64,000 nucleotides of DNA from Sungkyunkwania multivorans (lineage in GTDB: Bacteria > Bacteroidota > Bacteroidia > Flavobacteriales > Flavobacteriaceae). The notes beneath the pieces are model-generated. The model had not been told where the DNA came from. It did not search any database and saw only the letters and a list, made by a program, of their open reading frames with translations. The position numbers and the translations under genes are program-made. The stretch covers positions 744,001-808,000 of the forward strand of contig NZ_JBHTJH010000017.1 of assembly GCF_042675645.1 (NCBI RefSeq), given 5' to 3'. Every line of letters starts with the position of its first letter. The stretch's first letter is position 1. Shown here piece after piece: positions 1 to 8,104 of the stretch.

Positions 1-87
1 GGGCCAAGACCGTTCATGACTATTTCCATTCTTAGAATTTTGATAGAAAAGTACGCAACGAAATATAGAATTAGCTATCTTCACTTT

Positions 88-2313
88 ATGAACAGATGGC
101 TGTTAATTCTTACTTTTTGTATCATCCCCCTTTTATGTTTTTCTCAACAAGAGACGCCGCAGAAAGATGTTAAGGTGGGATTGGTCCTAAGTGGGGGTGG
201 GGCCAAAGGCCTTGCACATATTGGAGCGTTGAAGGTGATCGAAAAGTCAGGTGTGCGAATTGATTACATTGGAGGAACCAGCATGGGCGCCATCGTCGGA
301 GCCCTCTACGCTTCGGGATACACCGCTGGGCAGTTAGATTCTATCTTTAGAGCGGTCGATTTTGAAAAGCTCATTCAAGACGAATTGCCGCGTTCTGCTA
401 AGACCTTCTATGAGAAAGATGATGATGAAAGATACGCGTTGACGCTTCCATTTGATCGATTTAAGCTCTCATTCCCCTCAGCGATCTCCAAAGGACAAAA
501 TGTATATAATTTATTGGCGCAATTAACGGCCCATATCGGCGAAGTGGATGATTTTAGCAAGTTGCCGATACCATTCCTCTGTGTGGCGACCAACGTAGAA
601 ACCGGTCAGCCAGTGATTTTAGAAAAGGGATACTTGCCTCAAGCGATCAGTGCAAGCGGCGCTTTCCCTTCGCTCTTTGAACCTGTTTCTATCGAAGAGC
701 TGTATTTGATCGATGGTGGAGTCACCAATAACTACCCAATAAATGAGGTAAAGGCCAAGGGGATGGATTACATCATAGGAGTGGATGTACAGGATGCTTT
801 GATGGATAGGAAAAACCTCAAAACAGCTCCAGGAATTCTTTTGCAGATCAACAACTATCGAACGGTCGAAGCAATGAAAGAAAGGGTAAAGTTGACCGAT
901 GTCTATATCAAGCCAGATATCAGAGATTTTACGGTGGTGTCCTTCAATGAGGCCGAACTCATCGTAGATAGTGGCGAAGAAGGCGCGCTAGAAAAATTAG
1001 GGGATCTTGAGCATATTGCAGGGTTGCAGCGCAATAAATACGAAAGACCCAAAGTTAAAGTGAGGCAAGAATTGCAGGTCGATGATTATATCATTTCGGG
1101 AAACTCGACCTATTCGAAGGCCTATGTGAAAGGGAAAATACGGCTACAACCTCCCGCAATTACATCCTACAAAAAGTTCAATCAAGGAATAAGCAATCTG
1201 GCGGCCACAGGAAATTTTCAAGGGATAAGACATCGACTAAAGAAAGTGAATGGCAAGAATACCTTGTTCTTGGACCTTTACGAACAGGAAGTGAATACAT
1301 ATCTGAAGCTAGGGTTACACTATGATAATTTGTATAAGAGTGCCGCCCTCATCAACCTGACCTCGAAGCGTTTTATTTTTGATAATGACGTGGTGTCGAT
1401 GGATTTTATCCTAGGCGATAATATTCGATACAATTTCGAATATTATCTCGACAGTGGTTTTTACTGGAGCTTCGGAGTAAAATCCAGCTACAATGAATTT
1501 AATAAGCAGGTGAAATTCGACCTCATGCAGTCCTTATTCAACGTGCCGGATCAAGGATTGAACGCTTTGGACCTCCGTGTTTCGGACTTCACCAATCAAC
1601 TTTATCTTCAGACGGTTATTAGAGAGGAATTTGCTTTCGGTCTTGGTATAGAACACAAACATATAGATTACGAAACGGAAACTATTCCTGCCGCCGGATC
1701 TGGGACCTTTGTCTTTGACAACAGTGATTACTACAGTACTTTCGGATTTTTAAAGTTGGATACTTACGACAATCGCTACTTTCCAAAGCAAGGGTTTTTT
1801 TTTGATGGGGATTTTCATCTCTATCTACTGTCTTCGGATTTTAGAAATGAGTTCAGCGAGTTTTCCGTTGGGAAAGCAGATATTGGCTTCGCAACCTCTT
1901 TTGGTGAAAGGTTAAGCCTTCAGCTTACATCCTCAGGCGGATTTACACTGGGTAAAACAGACCTAAGATCTTTCAACTTTATACTTGGCGGATATGGAAA
2001 TCATCTTGTCAATAATTTTACACCATTTTTGGGATATGATTTTTTAAGTCTTGCGGGAGATAGTTTTGTAAAGGGAGGAATAGGCCTGGATTATGAGTTG
2101 TTTCCTAAACATCATTTGAATTTCACCGCCAATTACGCCAATGTTGGGGTGGATATATTTGGGCAGGGCGAATGGTTTACGGCTCCCGATTTCTCTGGAT
2201 ACGCCGTTGGATACGGTATAGAGACCTTGCTTGGTCCCCTGCAGGTGAAATATTCTTGGTCTCCCGAAACGTCCAGCGACCAATGGTTCGTAAGTCTTGG
2301 TTTCTGGTTCTAA
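88..2313 (+). CDS. Patatin-like phospholipase fused to Omp85-type barrel
   Basis: This protein probably hydrolyses acyl esters of phospholipids at the cell envelope. I chose the ATG at 88 (741 aa) because it begins a clear signal peptide ending near FSQ at residues 18-20; an in-frame ATG at 16 would put a hydrophilic stretch before it. The patatin domain shows the oxyanion loop GGGAKG at 36-41, the nucleophile elbow GTSMG with Ser65, and the DGG motif with catalytic Asp209. The second half is rich in alternating aromatic beta-strands and ends in phenylalanine (FWF), as in Omp85/BamA barrels. The order signal, patatin, POTRA-like, barrel is that of type Vd autotransporters. The esterase call is strong; actual secretion of the passenger is inferred. 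Confidence 0.9.
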   Translation: MNRWLLILTFCIIPLLCFSQQETPQKDVKVGLVLSGGGAKGLAHIGALKVIEKSGVRIDYIGGTSMGAIVGALYASGYTAGQLDSIFRAVDFEKLIQDELPRSAKTFYEKDDDERYALTLPFDRFKLSFPSAISKGQNVYNLLAQLTAHIGEVDDFSKLPIPFLCVATNVETGQPVILEKGYLPQAISASGAFPSLFEPVSIEELYLIDGGVTNNYPINEVKAKGMDYIIGVDVQDALMDRKNLKTAPGILLQINNYRTVEAMKERVKLTDVYIKPDIRDFTVVSFNEAELIVDSGEEGALEKLGDLEHIAGLQRNKYERPKVKVRQELQVDDYIISGNSTYSKAYVKGKIRLQPPAITSYKKFNQGISNLAATGNFQGIRHRLKKVNGKNTLFLDLYEQEVNTYLKLGLHYDNLYKSAALINLTSKRFIFDNDVVSMDFILGDNIRYNFEYYLDSGFYWSFGVKSSYNEFNKQVKFDLMQSLFNVPDQGLNALDLRVSDFTNQLYLQTVIREEFAFGLGIEHKHIDYETETIPAAGSGTFVFDNSDYYSTFGFLKLDTYDNRYFPKQGFFFDGDFHLYLLSSDFRNEFSEFSVGKADIGFATSFGERLSLQLTSSGGFTLGKTDLRSFNFILGGYGNHLVNNFTPFLGYDFLSLAGDSFVKGGIGLDYELFPKHHLNFTANYANVGVDIFGQGEWFTAPDFSGYAVGYGIETLLGPLQVKYSWSPETSSDQWFVSLGFWF

Positions 2314-2389
2314 ATGGAAGCAAAAGTCTAAGCCACTTCGTCGATGTTTTTAGCAACAACTTCCCGATATTTGCAAAAATTGAACCGAC

Positions 2390-3544
2390 TTGAAGCACCC
2401 TATAGCTATCACCTCTATTTCATCCATCTCTTCATTGGGATCAACGAGCGATGAGGTGTGGAAGAATTACCTGAGAAAAGATCATTTGATAAAGGAATTG
2501 GACCTTGGAAGCCCGAAAGTATTGGCAGTGCCCTTACGGGCGAATGAAAAAGACGAGATTGAACTGTTAAGGGGTTCCGATTCCAAATACAAACAATTGG
2601 ATGACTCGGTGCTCTTTGCAATACATGCATCCCGGAGGGCTTTGCAAGACGCAAACTGGAAAAAGGGTGATGACTTTGGGATCAATATTGGTTCATCTAG
2701 AGGAGCGACGAGTCTTTTTGAGAAATACCATGAGGCCTTCTTAAAGGAGGGGAAAACAAGGACATTGACTTCGCCAACGACAACCTTAGGAAATATTTCT
2801 TCTTGGGTAGGACATGATCTCCAATCAAAGGGTCCATCAATTTCTCATTCGATCACTTGTTCCACTGCTTTGCATGCGCTTCTAAATGGAGTAGCGTGGT
2901 TGCGATCCGAAATGACAGATAAGTTTTTGGTGGGAGGTAGTGAAGCCGCATTGACACCCTTTACCATCGCCCAAATGGAATCACTAAAGATCTACGCGCA
3001 ACAGAAAGATACATATCCCTGTAAAGCCCTTGACCTCGAAAAGAAGAAAAATACCATGGTCATTGGTGAAGGTGCTGCCGTGGCCTGTTTAGAGTTGGGG
3101 GTAAAGAACGATAGTTTGGCAACTATCGAAGGAGTAGGATACGCTACAGAACCATTGTCGCATAACATTTCAATTTCTACAAATGCCGATTGTTTTCAAG
3201 AGAGTATGAAGATGGCATTGGGTTCCAACTCGCCTGAAGAGGTAGATGTCATCGTCATGCATGCGCCAGGAACGATCAAAGGTGATCTTTCGGAGTACAA
3301 CGCCATAAAAAAAGTGTTTGGCGACAAGCATCCGGCACTTACGACCAACAAATGGAAGATAGGCCATACTTTTGGTGCTTCGGGAATGTTAAGTATAGAA
3401 TTGGCTGTTTTAATGATGGAGCATCAAACGTTTGTGACTGTGCCCTTTGTTGAGCACAGATCGTATCCAGATCAAATAAAAACGGTCTTGATCAATGCTG
3501 TGGGTTTTGGTGGAAACGCAGTGAGTGTTCTATTGAGAAAATAA
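2390..3544 (+). CDS. Beta-ketoacyl synthase family condensing enzyme
   Basis: This is a 384-residue thiolase-fold condensing enzyme that would join an acyl unit to malonyl-ACP. The full Cys-His-His triad is visible: Cys157 in ITCSTALHAL, His291 in HAPGT and His326 in GHTFGASG, so it should be catalytic. It is shorter than FabF/FabB (about 410 aa), as are the divergent KAS proteins of Flavobacteriaceae. The start is a TTG at 2390, giving a KAS-like N-terminus; no ATG lies in a better place. From memory of the family, such genes often sit near biotin genes, and bioB is found 8 kb downstream, so a role in making a biotin precursor is possible but not shown. Confidence 0.88.
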   Translation: MKHPIAITSISSISSLGSTSDEVWKNYLRKDHLIKELDLGSPKVLAVPLRANEKDEIELLRGSDSKYKQLDDSVLFAIHASRRALQDANWKKGDDFGINIGSSRGATSLFEKYHEAFLKEGKTRTLTSPTTTLGNISSWVGHDLQSKGPSISHSITCSTALHALLNGVAWLRSEMTDKFLVGGSEAALTPFTIAQMESLKIYAQQKDTYPCKALDLEKKKNTMVIGEGAAVACLELGVKNDSLATIEGVGYATEPLSHNISISTNADCFQESMKMALGSNSPEEVDVIVMHAPGTIKGDLSEYNAIKKVFGDKHPALTTNKWKIGHTFGASGMLSIELAVLMMEHQTFVTVPFVEHRSYPDQIKTVLINAVGFGGNAVSVLLRK

Positions 3545-3581
3545 GCAAGATCACGATACATGGCCTTGCTGGTCATAAAAT

Positions 3582-3612
3582 CTGCTCGCAAGAGAATTGC
3601 GAGCAGTAATTT
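3582..3612 (+). terminator. Terminator-like hairpin after the KAS gene
   Basis: A perfect 10-bp stem CTGCTCGCAA / TTGCGAGCAG (3582-3591 and 3597-3606) encloses the 5-base loop GAGAA. It is followed by TAATTTAAT, a weak T-rich tail. It lies 38 bp after the KAS stop codon and separates that gene from the accessory region. Confidence 0.6.
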
Positions 3613-3831
3613 AATACATCCTACAGGTACATGACCATTCTAAGCCGCGTTTTGCTTAAAAAGAAAGGCGGATTTCGAAGGGTTTCACGAATGTTAGATC
3701 TATGTACGCTAAAATTATCCTTGAGTCATGACAGGCATAAGAAGTCTTCCTTAGGCTTGAATATAGACTTGAGGGTTTTACAAGCTGTTTATGGTAACAG
3801 CTAGACGATCCAGCAGATACCGTCCCATTAA

Positions 3832-3987
3832 TTATAAAGCAGCTCCCATCGGATCTGTATCATCACATACCGGGTTTTTAGGGTTTTCAGTCAATTTTGG
3901 GCAACAACCATTTTTTCCAACAATTCTTGAAAGTTGATCAGGTGTAATTTTAGAAATCCGGAATTTTTCTAGGCTTAAATTTTTCAT
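3832..3987 (-). CDS. Small RiPP-like precursor peptide (51 aa)
   Basis: This short gene begins with ATG at 3987 and ends with TAA at 3832-3834. The N-terminus MKNLSLEKFRISKI resembles the MKxLxLxKFxIxK leaders of Bacteroidota ribosomal natural-product precursors (class I lanthipeptide or radical-SAM type). After a GKNG sequence at residues 24-27 comes a putative core with CCP and a third Cys at position 41, rich in Pro, Asn and Asp, ending MGAAL. There is no signal peptide and no maturation enzyme (LanB, LanC, radical SAM) or C39 transporter next to it, so any processing would be in trans. It lies just downstream of the TPR/AraC regulator on the same strand. The reading frame and leader resemblance are seen; the product is not predictable. 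Confidence 0.6.
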   Translation of the reverse strand: MKNLSLEKFRISKITPDQLSRIVGKNGCCPKLTENPKNPVCDDTDPMGAAL

Positions 3988-4051
3988 TGTTCAATCGTGT
4001 TAAGTTTGCCTTAAAAATAAATGAATTGACAAGAACTTCCGATCAAGAGTG

Positions 4052-4071
4052 GGTCAAATTCCAGAATTTAG
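4052..4071. promoter_or_regulatory. Candidate operator, half-site copy
   Basis: The sequence GGTCAAATTCCAGAATTTAG here matches, apart from one inserted A and the last base, the sequence at 6013-6033 on the other side of the regulator gene. It lies 65-84 bp upstream of the RiPP-like peptide start (minus strand) and 28 bp past the stop codon of the regulator. I infer a regulator binding site; a duplicated insertion-site sequence is the alternative. Confidence 0.45.
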
Positions 4072-4098
4072 TTCATAATAATAAAGAGAAAGGCAGCA

Positions 4099-5835
4099 TC
4101 AATTATTCATTTTATTTAGCTGATCAATGTAAAAAGACGGATAAATTCCGGTTTTTTTAAAGAATGCAGAAGAAAATGATTGGGAGTTGTTGAATCCCAT
4201 TTCTTCTGAAATGGCCTTTATAGTATACCTCCTAAAAAGAGGGTCTTCCTTTAGTTTCTTTAGAGCATATTCAATTCTCAGGTCGTTGATGTAGGTGATG
4301 AATTTTTTACCTTTTAAATGATGAATTGTTTTGGACAGGTATTTAGAGTTTGTATTAAAATCTTTTGCAAGACTATTGGTAGTGATATTAAGATTTAGGA
4401 AGCCTAAATTTTCTTCAAATTGTGCCAGTTTCTTCTCCAACTCTTCCACTAGAGCTTCAGGGACTCCTAGTTCTTTGACGGTTTTTGCGGATACAGACGT
4501 TATGCCCACATCGTCGTTCTTGCCTTGATCGTTTTTTTCTCCGATCAACGACTTGAACCTCGCTGCATAGGCTTTCTTTTTTCTATATTGGTATAGAAAC
4601 CCCAATAAGGTCAAAAAACTCAGCAAAACGAGCAACTTGCTCACATTCTCTGTTTTTTTATTATCGGACCTTATAGTCTCGATCAAGATCTCTTTTTCTT
4701 CTAAGAGCTCCCTCGTATCAAAGTCTTTGAGCATAACTTCGTTTGTAGACTTGTATTCCTTTACGAGGACACTGTCTATGCTAAGGAGTTCATTGATGTA
4801 GAACAATTGCTTCTTATAATCACCCAAGGATTTATAATGCTTGATCAAGCCCATGTACGCCAGTCTACTTTTTGGGGAGGTGTAGTTGAGCCTCTTAAAT
4901 ATAGAGTCAACTTTCAAAAAATAGTCAATCCCTTTTTGCTTCTCTCCCAATTTGCTCTTGACCATTCCCCTGTAGACATAAAAGTCAATCAGGTCATAGG
5001 TCTCCAAATAGCTTTCCTCATCCTTATTGTCAAACTTTTTTTCCAACAAATCGAATTTTTTGTCGGCAAGGGCATGATTTCCTTCATAATAATCTAAAAA
5101 CGCATCATTCAACTCGAACATCTCTGAGACTCTTTTGCCTTCTGCCAATGGCATTCCAATACGATTCAAGATCCTAGCCGAATCCAATTGATTGTTTGAT
5201 CGATACGTGGAAATTAATTCAGAGAATGTTTGCAGATACATGATGGAATCCCAAACAGTTTTATTCTGTATGGACTCTTGGTATTTTAGGCATTCTCTAA
5301 AAAGATGAATCGATTCTTCATATTTGGATAAGTGTCTTTTAATTAAAGCAATGTTGTGTTTTGTTGCATATATATAGGCTTCATTGTCATTTTCCTTTGC
5401 ATATTCTAAAGCGGTGATGTAATTCTGCAATGCGGCCTTATAACTTCCATTTTCTTCGTAGTAGATTCCCCTTCTATTGTATATGTTTTCAATAAAGTTC
5501 TTTTTGTCGATGTTGTTACCATAGAGAAGTGCACTGTCTAAGTAAATCAGTCTATTCTTATGGTTATAACTATATTGTCTGGACTTCAGCAAATAGGACT
5601 TTGATATTCTAATGCTATCATTTGTGATTTTTCCCCTTCGTCTATATTCTTGAAAATAAATATTGGATAGTGAAGTGTCCTTTATAAAGGATGCGTCGTA
5701 CTTATTTCGTAATTCTTGATATGTATATTTCTGAAGGGAATCCTGTAGAAAATGGTCCGTCTTGTAATTGGCTCTACCAATCAAACTCAAAAGCAAAAAA
5801 CAGGATAGAAAGCATTTATTGAAATACAGACTCAT
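4099..5835 (-). CDS. Membrane-anchored TPR sensor with AraC-type DNA-binding domain
   Basis: This 578-residue protein should sense a signal outside the inner membrane and control transcription inside. It has a signal-anchor at residues 5-23, then about 350 residues of helical repeats of TPR type with recurring Y-A-L patterns, a transmembrane helix at about 398-416, a basic linker, and a C-terminal AraC/XylS helix-turn-helix pair at about 470-575. The second recognition helix region carries the typical EEMGFNNSQSFSSAFFKKTG signature. Such TPR-TM-AraC regulators are common in Bacteroidota. It is divergent from the eight-peptide operon and upstream of the small RiPP-like gene, so it probably regulates both, perhaps by sensing a peptide; the ligand is unknown. 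Confidence 0.85.
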   Translation of the reverse strand: MSLYFNKCFLSCFLLLSLIGRANYKTDHFLQDSLQKYTYQELRNKYDASFIKDTSLSNIYFQEYRRRGKITNDSIRISKSYLLKSRQYSYNHKNRLIYLDSALLYGNNIDKKNFIENIYNRRGIYYEENGSYKAALQNYITALEYAKENDNEAYIYATKHNIALIKRHLSKYEESIHLFRECLKYQESIQNKTVWDSIMYLQTFSELISTYRSNNQLDSARILNRIGMPLAEGKRVSEMFELNDAFLDYYEGNHALADKKFDLLEKKFDNKDEESYLETYDLIDFYVYRGMVKSKLGEKQKGIDYFLKVDSIFKRLNYTSPKSRLAYMGLIKHYKSLGDYKKQLFYINELLSIDSVLVKEYKSTNEVMLKDFDTRELLEEKEILIETIRSDNKKTENVSKLLVLLSFLTLLGFLYQYRKKKAYAARFKSLIGEKNDQGKNDDVGITSVSAKTVKELGVPEALVEELEKKLAQFEENLGFLNLNITTNSLAKDFNTNSKYLSKTIHHLKGKKFITYINDLRIEYALKKLKEDPLFRRYTIKAISEEMGFNNSQSFSSAFFKKTGIYPSFYIDQLNKMNN

Positions 5836-6392
5836 CTTTCAAAGATATCTCATTTTATTTAAGAATCGATCCAAAGATGTACGTGCTATTCTGTAGCATG
5901 GGTTTCGACTGACATAACTACCTTATTGCCAAACTGTTATGTATTAATTTAATAATGATTGAATAGATGTTGATTCTTACTTTATTTGATTCAATAACTT
6001 AAAACATAGTGCGGTCAAAATTCCAGAATTTAAGCTTAAAATTCTGGAATTTGCATTTGCTTCGTTTGCATTCTTCTCTTTTCCCCACTTCCTTTATCAT
6101 TGTTTATAAGCCACTTACCACGTGGTTTTGAAAGCACAATTTTGAATTGGCGATCAATTGAACCAATAAAGTTTTGCTATTGACCAACAAGAAAAAAAGA
6201 ACAACAAACCAATAACCAGAAAGGACATTTTAAAGTTGCGAATGCCCTTAGGCATAAGTACAAGGTTTCATTTAAGCAAGGCTAAAAGAAACTAAGATCT
6301 TACACGCTTGCGAGTCGATGTATAAACGGAGCAATAACCAAGATAGACGTATCCAAACAGCTCTACATTATTAATCTTAAAATTAGTTACAA
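5836..6392. promoter_or_regulatory. Divergent intergenic control region
   Basis: This 557-bp gap separates the TPR/AraC regulator from the peptide operon. I find no convincing ORF or non-coding RNA in it. It contains the inverted repeat at 6018-6052, a perfect 10-base palindrome ACCACGTGGT at 6117-6126, and a long A/T-rich leader before the first peptide gene. No exact TAnnTTTG box is present on the plus strand near 6393; the nearest approximation is TAAAGTTTTG at about 6166-6176, so the start of transcription stays open. Confidence 0.5.
6013..6052. promoter_or_regulatory. Candidate operator, 14-bp inverted repeat
   Basis: The arms AAATTCCAGAATTT (6018-6031) and AAATTCTGGAATTT (6039-6052) are exact reverse complements around the loop AAGCTTA. 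The left arm with its GGTCA prefix recurs at 4052-4071. It lies 178 bp upstream of the regulator start and 341 bp upstream of the first peptide gene. A dimeric AraC-type protein binding such a site would fit; this is inference. Confidence 0.5.
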
Positions 6393-6707
6393 ATGAAAAA
6401 AAAAGTAATTGTAATGAGTTTGGCAATATGCTGCTCATTGTCTCTCATGTCTTTTCAAAACTCCAAAGATTTTGAAATTCGAGACAATGATGCCGTTGGA
6501 AACATCAATGTGCTAGACCATTTGGAAGTTGACAGTTCAACCGGAGTTGCACCGCAAGCTGCAAAATGGAAAGCTATGGCCAAAATGGTTAAATATGTGG
6601 CAGCCGCAGTAGTGGCGGTTACTCTTGGCCAAGAAATGGAAAATAATCCATACCAACTTGCAGAGCTTGAAGCCAAAGCTAGCATGAGGAATTTAGATAA
6701 CCTTTAG
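6393..6707 (+). CDS. Secreted precursor peptide 1 of eight (104 aa)
   Basis: This is the first gene of the peptide operon. It has a signal peptide (residues 1 to about 20, ending LSLMSFQ, a sequence echoed in peptides 2 and 4), a variable spacer, then a cationic and hydrophobic stretch at about 56-82 (AAKWKAMAKMVKYVAAAVVA) that could form a membrane-active helix, and an acidic tail ending SMRNLDNL. The tail matches the M-x-x-L-D/G signature shared by the group. The only cysteines, CC at 13-14, lie inside the signal peptide. The gene stops 10 bp before the next. I infer a toxin-like peptide precursor matured by the SdpA/SdpB-like proteins downstream. Confidence 0.75.
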   Translation: MKKKVIVMSLAICCSLSLMSFQNSKDFEIRDNDAVGNINVLDHLEVDSSTGVAPQAAKWKAMAKMVKYVAAAVVAVTLGQEMENNPYQLAELEAKASMRNLDNL

Positions 6708-6717
6708 AAAAGAGAAA

Positions 6718-7008
6718 ATGAAGACAAAAATTTTAACCATGGCGATAGCGCTTTCTATGGGAGTTTCGACAATGTCCTTCAAGGCGCTTGAATCAAGTAG
6801 TATCGAAAGTTTACAAATTGGTCAAGCAAATAAAATTGAAGGTTATTCTCATGTCGATGGATCGGTTGAACAAGCCGGAAAATTGAAGGCGTTTCTTCGT
6901 GTCACCTTTGTGTTATATGAGGTGATTGCCAATCACGAGGCGAGAGCAGCTGATGTGGCGAGAGACCTGGAAAGGGAGATCAAAGCAAATATGCAAAAGC
7001 TGGGATAA
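6718..7008 (+). CDS. Secreted precursor peptide 2 of eight (96 aa)
   Basis: The signal peptide ends with the STMSFK sequence, as in peptide 4. After a spacer comes EQAGKLKAFLRVTFVLYEVI, a basic-hydrophobic segment at about 57-76, followed by NHEARAADV and a highly charged helix ending KANMQKLG. The part from NHEARA to the C-terminus is nearly the same as in peptide 4, so the two are recent paralogues, while the EQAGK start of the hydrophobic segment is shared with peptide 3. There are no cysteines in the mature part. Start ATG at 6718 follows an A/G-rich stretch AGAAAAGAGAAA. Confidence 0.75.
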   Translation: MKTKILTMAIALSMGVSTMSFKALESSSIESLQIGQANKIEGYSHVDGSVEQAGKLKAFLRVTFVLYEVIANHEARAADVARDLEREIKANMQKLG

Positions 7009-7025
7009 TAGCCAAATTAAAAAAC

Positions 7026-7074
7026 GGGCGGCCCAAGAAAAATTTCAATTTAGAAAGTTTGCCTTGAGCTGCCC
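7026..7074 (+). repeat. Intergenic hairpin between peptides 2 and 3
   Basis: Positions 7026-7037 pair with 7063-7074 to form a 12-bp stem with one G-U pair and one mismatch (GGGCGGCCCAAG against CTTGAGCTGCCC). No T-run follows, so it is more likely an mRNA processing or stability element than a full terminator. Confidence 0.55.
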
Positions 7075-7100
7075 TATTAACTAACAATAATCATATTTCA

Positions 7101-7397
7101 ATGAAAAATAAGACAATCATCATAGTATCATGCCTTTTTGCTGCCTTTCTAGTCGGAAGTTTGCAAAACAGCAGCATGAAGAAGGATCATTTAGATATCG
7201 GCTATGCCAAAGAGTACAATGATTTCTCTAGCAGTCAAGCAGATCCATTGGAACAGGCAGGAAAGTTTAAACTTGTAAGATTTCTAGCAATCGCTGTTTA
7301 CGAGTTGGTTTCTATCGCAACACATGAAGCGGCTGCCATAGACTCCCAAGTAAGTCTCGATCAATTGGTGGCATCAAACATGAATTCACTTGATTAA
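7101..7397 (+). CDS. Secreted precursor peptide 3 of eight (98 aa)
   Basis: It has a hydrophobic signal peptide (residues 4-22), a spacer, then EQAGKFKLVRFLAIAVYELV at about 51-70, a hydrophobic segment flanked by lysines as in peptide 2, then THEAAAIDS and a helix ending ASNMNSLD. The pattern lysine-hydrophobic-Glu-hydrophobic-HEA is the same as in peptides 2 and 4 although the core residues differ. One Cys (residue 11) lies in the signal peptide. It is separated from peptide 2 by a hairpin and overlaps the far upstream extension of the next frame only. Confidence 0.75.
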   Translation: MKNKTIIIVSCLFAAFLVGSLQNSSMKKDHLDIGYAKEYNDFSSSQADPLEQAGKFKLVRFLAIAVYELVSIATHEAAAIDSQVSLDQLVASNMNSLD

Positions 7398-7416
7398 TAA
7401 TCCAAAAACAAAAAAA

Positions 7417-7698
7417 ATGAAAGCAAAGATTTTAACCATGGTCATGGCTCTTTCTTTAGGGATAACGACCATGTCATTCCAGAAATTTGAGACTAAAGAT
7501 GGACAGAACCTTGAAATAGCTAAGGTCAATCAACTTCAAGAGCAAAATTCTAACAGTAGTACGTTTAAAAGTGCCGCTAATACTTGGGTGGTCATTTGGG
7601 TCGTGATCGAGGTGTTAGGCAATCACGAGGCGAGAGCCGTTGATGTTGAAAAAGACATCGAAAAGGAGATTGAAGCGAATATGCAGAAGCTTGGGTAA
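7417..7698 (+). CDS. Secreted precursor peptide 4 of eight (93 aa)
   Basis: I chose the ATG at 7417 because the encoded MKAKILTMVMALSLGITTMS aligns from its first residue with peptide 2; an in-frame ATG at 7390 lies inside the previous gene. After the signal comes the hydrophobic segment NTWVVIWVVIEVLGNHEARA at about 55-74 and then a charged helix ending EANMQKLG. The core segment is tryptophan- and valine-rich, unlike peptide 2, while signal and tail are almost identical, a pattern of conserved ends with a diversified middle. Confidence 0.75.
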   Translation: MKAKILTMVMALSLGITTMSFQKFETKDGQNLEIAKVNQLQEQNSNSSTFKSAANTWVVIWVVIEVLGNHEARAVDVEKDIEKEIEANMQKLG

Positions 7699-7715
7699 TT
7701 GTTAATTTGAAAAAG

Positions 7716-7763
7716 GGCAGTCCGGCCTAGCGTGTGCATCAGGCATGTTTGTCACGGGCTGCC
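7716..7763 (+). repeat. Intergenic hairpin between peptides 4 and 5
   Basis: GGCAGTCCG at 7716-7724 pairs with CGGGCTGCC at 7755-7763 (nine pairs, one G-U), with an inner GCCT/AGGC stem at 7725-7728 and 7741-7744. Like the hairpins after peptides 2, 6 and 7 it lacks a T-run. Confidence 0.5.
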
Positions 7764-7789
7764 TATTAAATAACTTAAATAGTTTGAAG

Positions 7790-8092
7790 ATGAAATTAAG
7801 AGTAAAAATAATAGGACTTTCAGCAATTACGGCACTAGGTGTCGCATTGTCGAGTGAGAACTTGAATGAAACGGACGAGAGCCGATCACTGTTCTCTTCT
7901 GTCTCGTTGTACGATAACTACGCAGTGAGTACGCCAAATTCGAACGTGGTCACCCCTACGATCAATACCGCATTCATTGTCGATGAGCTGATGGCGCGCC
8001 AAACACGGATGATCGATATGCACAAAGCGTATTTTGACAACCAGGAAATCGACGAAGCTGAACTATATATGAGAACATTAGACAATTTTTAA
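7790..8092 (+). CDS. Secreted precursor peptide 5 of eight (100 aa)
   Basis: The ATG at 7790 begins a basic, hydrophobic signal peptide (MKLRVKIIGLSAITALGVAL); the in-frame ATG at 7745 lies inside the upstream hairpin and is rejected. The mature part is Ser/Asn-rich, with no long hydrophobic core. Its last 35 residues, RMIDMHKAYFDN ... MRTLDNF, align with peptides 7, 6 and 8 as a second subgroup (M-x-K-x-x-F-D/N-N, then about 12 residues, then M-x-x-L-D). It has no cysteine. The final NF extension after LD recalls the NL of peptide 1. Confidence 0.7.
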   Translation: MKLRVKIIGLSAITALGVALSSENLNETDESRSLFSSVSLYDNYAVSTPNSNVVTPTINTAFIVDELMARQTRMIDMHKAYFDNQEIDEAELYMRTLDNF

Positions 8093-8104
8093 CAGTATTA
8101 GATC

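Noticed and set aside
3783..3802. Hairpin AGCTGTT ... AACAGCT downstream of the RiPP-like gene
   Set aside because: Only 7 bp and no T-run on the minus strand, so I did not list it as a terminator.
3631..3804. Plus-strand frame of 57 codons between the KAS gene and the small peptide gene
   Set aside because: Arg/Lys/Leu-rich composition without signal, leader or family resemblance, and no promoter; chance frame is more likely.
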